From NCBI RefSeq assembly GCF_003957745.1, contig NZ_CP020373.1, positions 3,271,501 to 3,335,500 on the forward strand: a stretch of 64,000 bases of DNA. Direction: 5' to 3'. Numbering within the stretch: the first letter of the stretch is position 1; every line of letters starts with the position of its first letter. This DNA comes from Shewanella khirikhana (GTDB lineage Bacteria > Pseudomonadota > Gammaproteobacteria > Enterobacterales > Shewanellaceae). The notes under the pieces were generated by a model. It worked only from the letters and a program-made list of their open reading frames with translations. It was not told where the DNA came from and did no database searches. This document shows positions 17,873-26,600 of the stretch, piece after piece. Both the position numbers and the translations under genes were made by a program.

Positions 17873-17916
17873 GCAGGGTCTAGACTCGAAGCTATCCTAT
17901 TGACCCTGCGGGGTCA
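17873..17916 (+). promoter_or_regulatory. Two mutually exclusive hairpins in the nap leader
   Basis: GCAGGGTC (17873-17880) can pair with GACCCTGC (17902-17909). The same downstream strand can instead form the hairpin TGACCC-TGCG-GGGTCA (17901-17916). The two folds share bases and cannot coexist. No T-run follows, so a translational rather than termination effect would be expected, if there is any. Confidence 0.3.
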
Positions 17917-17950
17917 GTTTCCATGAGCCAGGTTCAAGTGAGCTAATGTC

Positions 17951-18220
17951 ATGACACAGGAATATCACGTCACCAGTCTGGTGGTGCATGCCGCCCCCAG
18001 CCAGGCCAATACCATCGCCAGGGCCATTGAAATCCTGCCCGGCGCCGAGGTTCATGCCACCAGTCCCGAAGGCAAGTTGGTGGTGACCCTGGAAGGGTCC
18101 ACCCAGCGAGCCATTCTCGACAATGTCGAGGCCATCAACGCCCTTAACGGGGTGCTATCCAGCAGTCTGATCTATCACCAGTCAGAGCAAGAACAACAAG
18201 TGAGTGAGGAAACACCATGA
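17951..18220 (+). CDS. napD: Periplasmic nitrate reductase chaperone NapD
   Basis: Cytoplasmic chaperone of 89 residues that binds the Tat signal of NapA and holds it back until cofactor insertion. The ferredoxin-fold pattern with YHVTSLVVHAAP at the N-terminus and GKLVVTLEG in the middle is typical. It is the first gene of napDAGHB. Its stop overlaps the napA start in an ATGA junction. Confidence 0.93.
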   Translation: MTQEYHVTSLVVHAAPSQANTIARAIEILPGAEVHATSPEGKLVVTLEGSTQRAILDNVEAINALNGVLSSSLIYHQSEQEQQVSEETP

Positions 18221-20700
18221 GCATAAGCCGTCGCGAGTTTCTAAAAGCCAATGCCGCCGTGGCCGCGGCAACGGCCGTGGGTGTCACGCTGCCAGTGAAA
18301 GTGGTTGAAGCCGCTGAGCAGAAAGACAACATCAAATGGGACAAGGCCCCCTGCCGTTTCTGCGGCGTGGGCTGTTCGGTGCTGGTTGGCACCCGGGACG
18401 GCAAAGTGGTTGCCACCAAGGGGGATCCAGAAAGCCCGGTCAACAAGGGCCTGAACTGTATCAAGGGCTACTTCCTGTCGAAGATCATGTACGGCAAAGA
18501 CCGTCTGGACACGCCACTGCTGCGGATGAAAGACGGCAAGTACGACAAGAACGGCGAATTCACCCCGGTAAGCTGGGATGTGGCGCTGGACACCATGGCC
18601 GACAAGTGGAAAGCCAGCCTCAAGGCCAAGGGCCCCACTTCAGTAGGCATGTTCGGCTCGGGTCAGTGGACCATCTGGGAAGGCTATGCCGCCGCCAAGC
18701 TGCACAAGGCCGGTTTCCTCACCAACAACATCGACCCCAATGCCCGTCACTGCATGGCCTCGGCCGTGGGCGCCTTTATGCGCACCTTCGGTATCGACGA
18801 GCCCATGGGCTGTTATGACGACCTCGAAGCCGCCGATCACTTTGTGCTCTGGGGCGCCAACATGGCCGAGATGCACCCCATCCTGTGGGCGCGTCTCTCT
18901 GACCGCCGCCTGAGCAACCCAACCGGCAAGGTGCATGTGCTCTCTACCTTCGAGAACCGCTCCTTCGATTTGGCCGATAACCCCATGGTGTTCCGTCCGC
19001 AAACGGACATGGTGATCCTGAACTTTATCGCCAACTACATCATACAGAACAAGGCCGTAAACAAAGACTTCGTCAGCAAGCACACCAAGTTTGCCCTCGG
19101 CGTAACCGACATAGGTTATGGCCTGCGCCCTGACCACCCGCTGGAGAAAAAGGCCAAGAACCCCGGCAACGGCAAGTCCACACCAATCTCCTTCGACGAA
19201 TACGCCAAGTTTGTCAGCACCTATACCCTGGAATACGCCAGCGAAATGAGTGGTGTAGCACCAGAGCGCCTGGTCGAACTGGCCAAGGCCTATGCCGACC
19301 CAAGCGTCAAGGTAATGAGCCTGTGGACCATGGGTGTTAACCAGCATACCCGCGGTGTGTGGACCAACAACATGATCTACAACATCCACCTGCTGACCGG
19401 CAAAATCGCTACTCCCGGCAACAGCCCCTTCTCACTCACCGGCCAGCCATCGGCCTGTGGTACCGCCCGTGAAGTGGGTACCTTTGCCCACCGTTTGCCG
19501 GCCGACATGGTGGTGGCCAACGATAAGCATCGCGCCGTTACAGAGAAAATCTGGCAGCTGCCTGAAGGCACTATTCCGCCCAAGCCCGGCTTCCACGCCG
19601 TACTGCAAAGCCGGATGCTCAAAGATGGCAAGCTGAACTGCTACTGGACCATGTGTACCAACAATATGCAGGCTGGCCCCAACATCAACGATGAAATCTA
19701 TCCGGGCTTCCGTAACCCAGAAAACTTCATCGTGGTATCAGACCCTTACCCAACGGTTACCGCCATGGCCGCCGACCTGATTCTGCCCACCGCCATGTGG
19801 GTGGAAAAAGAAGGTGCCTACGGTAACGCCGAGCGCCGTACCCATATGTGGCACCAGCAGGTGAAGGCTCCGGAAGGCGCCAAGTCTGACCTGTGGCAGT
19901 TGCTGGAATTTGCCAAGCGTTTCACCGTGGATGAAGTCTGGCCTGCCGAGCTGCTGGCCAAGAAGCCAGAATACGCCGGCAAGAGCCTGTATCAGGTGCT
20001 GTTTGCCAACGGCGTTATCGACAAGTTCCCAAGCTCCGACTGCAAGGGCGAGCTGAACGATGAATCCGAGCACTTCGGCTTTTATGTACAAAAAGGCATC
20101 TTCGAAGAATACGCCACCTTCGGTCGTGGCAAGGCCCACGATCTGGCGTCCTTCGACGACTACCACCCAACCCGCGGTCTGCGCTGGCCCGTGGTGGATG
20201 GCAAAGAAACCCTGCGCCGCTTCGTTGAGGGGGCTGACCCCTATGTGAAGGCCGGTGAGGGCTACAATTTCTATGGTAAGCCTGATGGCAAAGCGGTGAT
20301 TTTCGCCCTGCCTTACGAGCCTGCCGCAGAAGAGCCGAACGAAGAATACGATCTGTGGATGAGCACAGGCCGGGTACTGGAACACTGGCACACCGCCTCC
20401 ATGACCGCCCGGGTACCTGAGCTGTATCGCGCCTACCCTGACGCGCAGATCTTTATGCACCCAGAGGATGCCAAGGCCCGTGGCCTGAACCGTGGCGACG
20501 AGGTGATTGTGGCCTCACCCAGGGGTGAAGTGAAGACCCGTGTCGAAACCAAGGGCCGCAACAAGCCACCCCGTGGCGTGGTGTTTATGCCCTTCTTCGA
20601 CGCCCGTCAGCTGGTAAACAAGCTGCTGCTGGACGCCACCGATCCGCTGTCAAAAGAGACAGACTTCAAGAAGTGTCCGGTGAAGGTGATGAAGGCCTGA
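18217..20700 (+). CDS. napA: Periplasmic nitrate reductase catalytic subunit NapA
   Basis: Molybdenum bis-MGD enzyme that reduces nitrate to nitrite in the periplasm (827 residues). The Tat signal is SRREFLK at residues 4-10 followed by an Ala-rich stretch; cleavage is likely after about residue 31. The [4Fe-4S] ligands are CRFCGVGC plus LNCIKG, in the pattern C-x2-C-x3-C-x27-C. The molybdenum-coordinating cysteine is in NARHCMASA. Complete and without visible damage. It is preceded by napD and followed 43 bases later by napG. In Shewanella the electrons reach Nap through the inner-membrane tetraheme protein CymA, which is not in this window. Confidence 0.98.
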   Translation: MSISRREFLKANAAVAAATAVGVTLPVKVVEAAEQKDNIKWDKAPCRFCGVGCSVLVGTRDGKVVATKGDPESPVNKGLNCIKGYFLSKIMYGKDRLDTPLLRMKDGKYDKNGEFTPVSWDVALDTMADKWKASLKAKGPTSVGMFGSGQWTIWEGYAAAKLHKAGFLTNNIDPNARHCMASAVGAFMRTFGIDEPMGCYDDLEAADHFVLWGANMAEMHPILWARLSDRRLSNPTGKVHVLSTFENRSFDLADNPMVFRPQTDMVILNFIANYIIQNKAVNKDFVSKHTKFALGVTDIGYGLRPDHPLEKKAKNPGNGKSTPISFDEYAKFVSTYTLEYASEMSGVAPERLVELAKAYADPSVKVMSLWTMGVNQHTRGVWTNNMIYNIHLLTGKIATPGNSPFSLTGQPSACGTAREVGTFAHRLPADMVVANDKHRAVTEKIWQLPEGTIPPKPGFHAVLQSRMLKDGKLNCYWTMCTNNMQAGPNINDEIYPGFRNPENFIVVSDPYPTVTAMAADLILPTAMWVEKEGAYGNAERRTHMWHQQVKAPEGAKSDLWQLLEFAKRFTVDEVWPAELLAKKPEYAGKSLYQVLFANGVIDKFPSSDCKGELNDESEHFGFYVQKGIFEEYATFGRGKAHDLASFDDYHPTRGLRWPVVDGKETLRRFVEGADPYVKAGEGYNFYGKPDGKAVIFALPYEPAAEEPNEEYDLWMSTGRVLEHWHTASMTARVPELYRAYPDAQIFMHPEDAKARGLNRGDEVIVASPRGEVKTRVETKGRNKPPRGVVFMPFFDARQLVNKLLLDATDPLSKETDFKKCPVKVMKA

Positions 20701-20743
20701 TAGGGCCGGAATACGCCAAGGCCGTGAACGGGAGAGCACTATC

Positions 20744-21466
20744 ATGACCAGACAACAGAGTAAGACCAAAGGCATTAACCGGCGCCAGTTTCTGGCGACG
20801 ACTGCCCGGCTGTCCTGCGCTGTTGCTCTGGCCGGGGGCGGCATTGCCACAGTCGCCAAATCTCAGCCACTGGGTCCCCAGGCCATCCGGCCACCGGGAG
20901 CACTGGCCGAACAGGATTTTCTGTCGGCCTGCGTCCGCTGTGGTTTGTGTGTCGAGGCCTGCCCCTACGATACCTTGAAGCTCGCCCGCTGGTTTGAACA
21001 GGCGCCCACAGGTACGCCCTGGTTCGAGGCCCGCAAGGTGCCCTGTGAGATGTGTGATGATATTCCCTGCATCAAGGCCTGCCCCAGCGGCGCCCTTGAG
21101 CCACAGCTCACCGACATCGACCAGGCAAAAATGGGTATAGCGGTACTGATTGATGAGAAAAACTGCCTGAACTTCAAGGGGCTCAGATGCGATGTCTGTT
21201 ACCGGGTTTGCCCGCTGATTGACACTGCCATCACCCTTGAGCGCTCCCGCAACGAGCGCAGCGGCCATCACGCCATGTTTATCCCTGTTGTGCATCCGGA
21301 CGCCTGTACCGGCTGCGGCAAGTGTGAACATGCCTGCGTGTTGGACGAGGCAGCCATCAAGGTATTGCCACCCCATATCGCCATGGGCAAAACCGCCGAT
21401 CATGACACCTATATCGACACCGAAAACACAACCCTGGAGATGCTGAATAAGGGGTTTGAACTATGA
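20744..21466 (+). CDS. napG: Ferredoxin-type protein NapG
   Basis: Periplasmic or membrane-associated protein of 240 residues that passes electrons from quinol via NapH towards NapA/B. The Tat motif is NRRQFLATT near residues 12-20. Four [4Fe-4S] cysteine clusters follow: CVRCGLCVEACP, CEMCDDIPCIKACP, CLNFKGLRCDVCYRVCP and CTGCGKCEHAC. GGGAG lies upstream of the ATG at 20744. Four-base overlap with napH. Confidence 0.95.
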   Translation: MTRQQSKTKGINRRQFLATTARLSCAVALAGGGIATVAKSQPLGPQAIRPPGALAEQDFLSACVRCGLCVEACPYDTLKLARWFEQAPTGTPWFEARKVPCEMCDDIPCIKACPSGALEPQLTDIDQAKMGIAVLIDEKNCLNFKGLRCDVCYRVCPLIDTAITLERSRNERSGHHAMFIPVVHPDACTGCGKCEHACVLDEAAIKVLPPHIAMGKTADHDTYIDTENTTLEMLNKGFEL

Positions 21467-22374
21467 GCACAGCCAAGGTAAACAAGGCTCGCTTTGCCGA
21501 GGATGCCATCCGCGAGCTGGGTTGGTGGAAGGCGCATCGCTTTTTGCTTTTGCGCCGCGCCTCTCAGCTGACGGTGCTGGCGCTGTTTGCCATCGGCCCC
21601 CTGTGGGGACTGTGGCTGCTCAAGGGCAACCTCTCATCCAGCTTGCTGCTCGATACCATCCCCATGGCCGATCCACTGGTCACACTGCAGCTGCTTACCT
21701 CTGGCCATGTGCCCGAGGCCAGCCTGCTGATTGGCGCGGCCGTTATCGGCCTGTTTTATGCGCTGATGGGGGGACGGGTGTTCTGCAGCTGGGTGTGCCC
21801 GGTGAATATGGTGACGGATCTGGCGGCATATCTTCGCAGACGCTTTGCCCTGCCAAGGACCCCGGAGCTGCCGCGCCAGCTGCGCTACTTTATGTTGGCG
21901 CTGGTACTGCTGTTGCCTGTGGTCACAGGCGTGGCCGCCTGGGAGTGGCTCAACCCAGTGCCCGTGCTTTACCGCGCCGTGCTGTTTGGTGCAGGTGCCG
22001 GGCTTGGGCTGCTTGTCGCCATCTTCCTTGCCGACTTGTTGCTGGTCGAGCGGATGTGGTGCTCGCACCTGTGCCCCAGCGGCGCCCTGTTTGCCCTGCT
22101 GGGTAAGCTGAGCCCGGTGAAGATGACCGCGGTGAATGCCAAAGACTGCAACAACTGCATGGATTGCTTCGTGGTCTGCCCCGAGCGTCAGGTGCTCAAA
22201 CCCGCCCTCAAGGGCCCAAGCCCAATCATCACAGACAGCGATTGCACCCAGTGCGGCCGCTGCATCGATGTGTGTGCCAAACGCGTATTCCAGTACCAGA
22301 ACCGATTTACATCCCAGGATAAACCTTTAGAGAAAAGCCACCGAATTGCCAAGAAGGCGGAGAACGAACAATGA
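21463..22374 (+). CDS. napH: Membrane ferredoxin-type quinol dehydrogenase NapH
   Basis: Inner-membrane protein of 303 residues with about four transmembrane helices (about 28-48, 78-98, 132-155, 165-190). Two CxxxCP motifs lie at the membrane (CSWVCPVNM and CSHLCPSGA). Two C-terminal [4Fe-4S] motifs, CNNCMDCFVVCP and CTQCGRCIDVC, face the cytoplasm. With NapG it forms a quinol-oxidising route. Start and stop both overlap neighbours by four bases. Confidence 0.95.
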   Translation: MSTAKVNKARFAEDAIRELGWWKAHRFLLLRRASQLTVLALFAIGPLWGLWLLKGNLSSSLLLDTIPMADPLVTLQLLTSGHVPEASLLIGAAVIGLFYALMGGRVFCSWVCPVNMVTDLAAYLRRRFALPRTPELPRQLRYFMLALVLLLPVVTGVAAWEWLNPVPVLYRAVLFGAGAGLGLLVAIFLADLLLVERMWCSHLCPSGALFALLGKLSPVKMTAVNAKDCNNCMDCFVVCPERQVLKPALKGPSPIITDSDCTQCGRCIDVCAKRVFQYQNRFTSQDKPLEKSHRIAKKAENEQ

Positions 22375-22802
22375 AAAAAGTACTCACCTTAGCTGCGCTG
22401 TTTGTCGCCATCGCCGGTTGCAGCGGCCAGAATGCCCCCGTAAATAATGAGCCGGTGAACATCCAGTCGCTGGCGGGAAATGCTGAGCTTACCGATGTGC
22501 GCCCGGCCGATGCGCTGCCCACCTACCCCAAGCGTGGCACCGCCATCGAGCGTAACTACATAGAGCAGCCACCGCTTATTCCCCACAAGGATGACTACGC
22601 CATCAGCTTAAATAAAAATGGCTGTATGAACTGTCACAGCTGGGAAAAAGCACCGCGGATGAAGGCCACCCCGGTAGCCAAGTCACACACTGTGGATGCC
22701 AAGGGCACCCTCAATGGTCAGAACTACTTCTGCACCCAGTGCCACGTGGCCCAGGCCGACAACAAGACCGAACTGGTGGAAAACACCTTCAGCACCAAAT
22801 AA
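22371..22802 (+). CDS. napB: Diheme cytochrome NapB with lipoprotein-type signal
   Basis: Electron-donating small subunit of periplasmic nitrate reductase (143 residues). Two heme c sites are visible, CMNCH and CTQCH, with conserved RNYIEQPPLIPH upstream supplying a distal His. NapB usually has an ordinary cleavable signal peptide and is soluble. Here the signal MKKVLTLAALFVAIAGC ends in a good lipobox, I-A-G-C at residues 14-17, followed by Ser, so a lipid anchor is likely. Last gene of napDAGHB. There is no napC or napE in the operon. Confidence 0.94.
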   Translation: MKKVLTLAALFVAIAGCSGQNAPVNNEPVNIQSLAGNAELTDVRPADALPTYPKRGTAIERNYIEQPPLIPHKDDYAISLNKNGCMNCHSWEKAPRMKATPVAKSHTVDAKGTLNGQNYFCTQCHVAQADNKTELVENTFSTK

Positions 22803-22823
22803 GTGCTGTTGCCATGAATGCAA

Positions 22824-22849
22824 AGCCCCGCAATCGCGGGGCTTTTTTC
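22824..22849. terminator. Terminator between napB and argP
   Basis: A 9-base-pair perfect stem (22824-22832 with 22837-22845), AATC loop, T-run on the plus strand and A residues before it. It can end napB and probably also the convergent argP transcript. Confidence 0.85.
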
Positions 22850-22880
22850 TGCCAATTCAATGATGCAGGAAGGAAGGTAC

Positions 22881-23780
22881 TCAGATGTCCTGCTGCCTGA
22901 GGCTTTGGCGCGCGGCCGCGGCCAACGCCCGGTAGATAATGGTGGTGTGCTTGGCCTTGATATTCCAATGCTGCCAGTAAAGGGCCACATCCATGCCAAG
23001 CCCGGGGCAAAGGTCAACCAAAGTACCTGCTCCAATCAGTTTGTCAGCCTGCAGATGTCCCACCAGCCCATAGCCCAGGTGCTGCACTATGGCATCCAGA
23101 AAACCTTCCGACGAGGGCACAGTATGCTGATAAAAACCATTGACAGGCATGGAGAAATAGCTCGAAAGAAAGCGATCGTGCAGCCTGTCCTTGGTGGAGA
23201 AAATCACCGCTGGAGCCTGACTCAGGGCCTCGGTGGTGAGGCCGTCGGCGAAAAAGCGCGCCACAAAGTCTGGCGTGGCCACACAGCGATAATGCATCAC
23301 CCCTAAAAATTCACTGGAGCAGCCCGCCATGGGCTCAGCGGTGGTGGTCACGCAGCCCACCGCATCGCCATTTTTCAACAGGTTATGGGTGTAAGACTCG
23401 TCATCCACAATCAGCTTCATTAGCCAGCCATAGCGGGCAAACAGCGGACTTAACGCCGGTAGAAACCAGGTGGCGAGGCTATCGGCATTGACTGCAATGG
23501 CAATCTGGGTCGGCTTGCCCGGATCTTCGGCATTAAGCTCGCTGCCGAGTTCACTCTCAAGCAGTGCCACCTGCCGGTAGTGGCGTAAAAGCCGCTTACC
23601 AGCTGGGGTTGGCGTAACCGGCACAGAGCGAATAAGCAGCGACTGACCGATACGTTCCTCGAGCTGGCGGATACGCTGTGATACCGCCGATTGGGTGATA
23701 CAGAGCACCTTGGCGGCACGCTCAAAACCACCGGCCTCCACCACTGCCGCCAGCGCCTTTAAATTGGTGTAATCCAGCAT
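22881..23780 (-). CDS. argP: LysR-family regulator ArgP
   Basis: Lysine/arginine-responsive activator of the amino-acid exporter gene argO (299 residues). The winged helix-turn-helix is at residues about 3-60 (AKVLCITQSAVSQRIRQLEE), followed by the LysR substrate-binding domain. The N-terminus MLDYTNLKALAAVVEAGGFERAA matches ArgP/IciA closely. It is divergent from argO across about 140 bases, the classical arrangement in enterobacteria. Confidence 0.93.
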   Translation of the reverse strand: MLDYTNLKALAAVVEAGGFERAAKVLCITQSAVSQRIRQLEERIGQSLLIRSVPVTPTPAGKRLLRHYRQVALLESELGSELNAEDPGKPTQIAIAVNADSLATWFLPALSPLFARYGWLMKLIVDDESYTHNLLKNGDAVGCVTTTAEPMAGCSSEFLGVMHYRCVATPDFVARFFADGLTTEALSQAPAVIFSTKDRLHDRFLSSYFSMPVNGFYQHTVPSSEGFLDAIVQHLGYGLVGHLQADKLIGAGTLVDLCPGLGMDVALYWQHWNIKAKHTTIIYRALAAAARQSLRQQDI

Positions 23781-23834
23781 GCTTTCCCCTCAATCGCCAG
23801 CACCTGTTAACAGACGCAGAACATCATAAGAGTT

Positions 23835-23860
23835 ACTAATATCCCATAAAAAACATTAGT
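23835..23860. promoter_or_regulatory. Dyad between argP and argO, candidate ArgP site
   Basis: ACTAAT at 23835-23840 and ATTAGT at 23855-23860 form an inverted repeat in a very AT-rich divergent region, 63-88 bases upstream of argO. LysR regulators bind such dyads; assignment to ArgP rests on position only. Confidence 0.35.
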
Positions 23861-23922
23861 TATCTTAATTATTTTTTCTTGGATAAGCTGCGCTCAATTG
23901 CTACAAAACCGAGGAAAACCCA

Positions 23923-24546
23923 GTGGAAACCGCATTCGTTCAGGGGCTGGCCATAGGCGCCAGCCTGATCATCGCCGTTGGCGCCCAAAACGCCTTTGTA
24001 CTCAAGCAGGGGATCATGCGCGCCCACAGTCTGCCCATTGCCCTGACCTGCTCCATCATAGATGCGCTGATGATTGCCGCCGGCGTGGCCGGACTGGGGT
24101 CGCTGGTGCTGGCGTTTCCGATGCTGAAACACGCTGCCAGCCTGGGCGGTGCCGCCTTCTTGATTTGGTACGGCACCAATGCTCTGAAGGCCTCCTTCAG
24201 CGATAAGGAAATGGATTTGTCCAAGGCCACAGGCGCGGGCAGCCTCAAGGCTGCGCTGATGACCACCCTTGCCATCAGCTTTTTGAATCCACACCTGTAC
24301 CTGGATACCGTGGTGTTGCTGGGCTCCATCAGCACCCAGTTTTCCGGCCCCGACCGCCAGTGGTTTGGTGCAGGCGCGGTACTGGCCTCGTTTGTGTGGT
24401 TCTTTACCTTGAGTTTTGGCGCCAGACTGATGGCTCCTATGTTTGCCAAACCTGCTGCCTGGCGTTATCTGGACCGCTTTATCTTTGTGACCATGTACGC
24501 CATTGCCAGCGCGCTGCTGTGGCCTTATCTGATGGCGCTGCTGTAA
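23923..24546 (+). CDS. argO: LysE/ArgO-family arginine exporter
   Basis: Inner-membrane amino-acid exporter (207 residues, about six helices) of the LysE superfamily, predicted to export arginine and perhaps lysine. The N-terminal IIAVGAQNAFVLKQGIMR signature and the central ALMTTLAISFLNPHLYLDT signature are present. The start is GTG at 23923 with GAGGA upstream. Control by the adjacent ArgP is expected from the known argP-argO pair. Confidence 0.93.
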   Translation: METAFVQGLAIGASLIIAVGAQNAFVLKQGIMRAHSLPIALTCSIIDALMIAAGVAGLGSLVLAFPMLKHAASLGGAAFLIWYGTNALKASFSDKEMDLSKATGAGSLKAALMTTLAISFLNPHLYLDTVVLLGSISTQFSGPDRQWFGAGAVLASFVWFFTLSFGARLMAPMFAKPAAWRYLDRFIFVTMYAIASALLWPYLMALL

Positions 24547-24570
24547 CCGAAAAAGCGATGCTGAGCGGCG

Positions 24571-24912
24571 TCAGGGCGCAGCCCGCGCCTGCTCCATCAC
24601 CGACAGCAACACCACTGTGATGCCATAGGTCAGCTGAAACGACAGCAGCATGACAAGAAAGCCGCCGATCACATAATTGGGCAGCGGCTTTTTCAGTAGA
24701 TACCAGCCGATAGACACCTGCGCCAGCGCCTGTAGGGCGGCGATAGCCAGAAAATGACGCAGTTGCCACAGCCCCTGTTGCCACTCCGGCAGCGCGGCCT
24801 GATAGCTGATAACGAAAGGAAACAGACTCAACAGCAGAGTGGCGAAAAATATTCCCTTCTTCCGCCAGGGCGCCAAGTCAGTCGCAAGCAGCGACGCTTT
24901 GATTTTATTCAC
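24571..24912 (-). CDS. Small integral membrane protein of unknown function
   Basis: 113 residues with three likely transmembrane helices (about 18-38, 52-70, 78-104) and a basic N-terminal tail. The start is GTG at 24912 with a strong AAGGAGAGG site seven to eight bases upstream, which supports it being a real gene. No family was recognised. It is convergent with argO, whose stop is 24 bases away. Confidence 0.6.
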   Translation of the reverse strand: MNKIKASLLATDLAPWRKKGIFFATLLLSLFPFVISYQAALPEWQQGLWQLRHFLAIAALQALAQVSIGWYLLKKPLPNYVIGGFLVMLLSFQLTYGITVVLLSVMEQARAAP

Positions 24913-25099
24913 AAACCTCTCCTTAGCTTGCTTTGCAAACCAGCACTGATTTCATCCGCTGTTTGGACTTTCATCGCTACCAAACGCAAGTCTTCACAGC
25001 CTAAGTCTTCACCAGAGCTGGTTGCAGCTGTTTGTTCCTACAAGGCAGCCAGCCTCCAGCACAACTATACTTGCAGAAACCCTTTCGCAGACACAGGCA

Positions 25100-25486
25100 A
25101 TGGACAGAAAATTCATTATCACAGCACTGGCTTACGCCATTATCGGCATGTGCCTTGGCATCTACATGGCCAAGTCAGGCGACCACGGCCACAGGGTCAG
25201 CCACGCCCATATCATGCTGGCAGGCTTCGTGGTGTCCTTTATCTATGGCCTGTGCCACAAGTTGTGGCTGCCGGGAGCATCTGGCGCCCTGGTACAGGCG
25301 CAGTTTTGGCTGCATCAAGTGGGAGTGCTTATGATGTCACTTGGGCTGTTTTTACTCTATGGCCAGCATATAGCAGTGGAAACCATTGACCCCGTGCTGG
25401 CCATCTCATCGCTGATGTTATTGCTTGGCATGGTGCTGATGCTGGTACTGTTTATCAGGGCGCCAGCCACGCCCGGGCCGGATTAA
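25100..25486 (+). CDS. Small histidine-containing membrane protein, heme-copper-oxidase-like
   Basis: About 128 residues with four likely transmembrane helices (about 7-23, 38-54, 68-88, 96-118). Helix-border histidines (SHAHIMLAGF, CHKLW, WLHQVGVLMMSLG) recall the single-chain quinol/cytochrome oxidase fold in miniature, so heme binding is possible but unproven. ATG at 25100 has only a weak AGG upstream. It is convergent with mltA, with stops only two bases apart. Function unknown. Confidence 0.6.
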   Translation: MDRKFIITALAYAIIGMCLGIYMAKSGDHGHRVSHAHIMLAGFVVSFIYGLCHKLWLPGASGALVQAQFWLHQVGVLMMSLGLFLLYGQHIAVETIDPVLAISSLMLLLGMVLMLVLFIRAPATPGPD

Positions 25487-25487
25487 C

Positions 25488-26600
25488 TCAGCGGCTGCCG
25501 ATACTCAGACTCGAACCGGCGCCAAGGCCAAGGCGCCATACCCGGCCGAAGTGCTTGTAATGGCCCGCAGCCAGCCCGGCATCGCTGCCCATGCCGTGGT
25601 AAAGGTCAAGGTGCCCGCCATCGACGGCGCCGCCTGTATCCAGGGCTATCAGCAGCCTAAGCTCGTGTTTGCCAGTCCAATTGCCGTCGGCATCAAGCAG
25701 CGGTACTTCAGCCAGCAGCGGCGTGCCCATGGGCAACAAACGCTTATCGGCTGCTACTGCCGCCATTGGCAGCAGCGGAATACCGGCGCTGCCCAGCACA
25801 TCCAGATTGGGGCGATTTTGGAAAAACACGTAGGAGGGGTTTTGCGCCAGCACAGGGATGACCATCTCCCTGGGGTTGGTGTCGGCCCAATCCTTGATGG
25901 CCTTGAGCGACATTTGCTCCCGAGGCACTTCGCCCGCTTCAATCAGCACCTTGCCGATGCTGCGATACGCATGGCCATTTTTACCACCAAAACCCAGGTA
26001 TTCCAGGCTGTTATCGTCGCCATAATGCACAAAGCCTGAGCCCTGCACCTCCATTAAAAAGGTATCGATAAGGCTGTCGCTGTAGGCAAGCTCCAGCCCC
26101 TGACCGGCCAGAGCCCCCTGCAAAATGGCTTCACGGTTTGGGCAGGGCGTCTTTTGTTTTACGCACTCGGGCACGCCGTAAAGCGGATATTGAAAGCGCT
26201 CATCCGGCGTATGACGCACCTCCAGCACCGGAGAGAAATAACCGGTAAAAAGCACATGGCCCTGATTGTCGGCGCCGCCAAGCTGCGCCGCTTCAATGCC
26301 AAAGTTACCGAGAGACACAGGATCGCCGCCACTTTCAAGCCACTGTGACAACTGCTGATACACGGGGGCGTATCTGGCCGCGAGTCTCGGAGAGCGCTCG
26401 AGCACCAGGCTGCTTTGGCCGGCAAAGGTGGTGTAATTGCGGTTTGCATCCGATTGCACTGCGCCAACCCAATTCAGCGGCGCAGCCAGTTCGCCATCCA
26501 GATAGCGCTTGCCAAGCTCCCGATCGGGTTGGCTCGCACAGGCACTGATAAGGGCAGCGAGCATGAAACAACTGAGGAACTTAAGCGGGGCGTTTTTCAC
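25488..26600 (-). CDS. mltA: Membrane-bound lytic murein transglycosylase A
   Basis: Outer-membrane lipoprotein that cleaves peptidoglycan glycan strands, forming 1,6-anhydroMurNAc ends. Lipobox ISAC puts the lipidated Cys near residue 21. The MltA barrel domain has FTGYFSPVLEVRHTPDERF, and the C-terminal 3D domain has ALDTGGAVDGGHLDLYHG, containing the predicted catalytic Asp, and AGHYKHFGRVW. GTG at 26600 is preferred because GGAG sits six bases upstream; a TTG at 26612 is the alternative. About 370 residues. Divergent from the Sua5 gene across 230 bases. Confidence 0.92.
   Translation of the reverse strand: MKNAPLKFLSCFMLAALISACASQPDRELGKRYLDGELAAPLNWVGAVQSDANRNYTTFAGQSSLVLERSPRLAARYAPVYQQLSQWLESGGDPVSLGNFGIEAAQLGGADNQGHVLFTGYFSPVLEVRHTPDERFQYPLYGVPECVKQKTPCPNREAILQGALAGQGLELAYSDSLIDTFLMEVQGSGFVHYGDDNSLEYLGFGGKNGHAYRSIGKVLIEAGEVPREQMSLKAIKDWADTNPREMVIPVLAQNPSYVFFQNRPNLDVLGSAGIPLLPMAAVAADKRLLPMGTPLLAEVPLLDADGNWTGKHELRLLIALDTGGAVDGGHLDLYHGMGSDAGLAAGHYKHFGRVWRLGLGAGSSLSIGSR

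Larger units (their letters stand above)
17646..17950 (+). other. Leader and control region of the nap operon
   Basis: Non-coding stretch of about 300 bases between the pilin terminator and napD. It holds an inverted repeat at 17799-17822, a NarP/NarL-like 7-2-7 site at 17843-17858, a 14-base palindrome overlapping it (17852-17865) and two competing hairpins at 17873-17916. No FNR site (TTGAT-N4-ATCAA) was seen. Confidence 0.7.
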
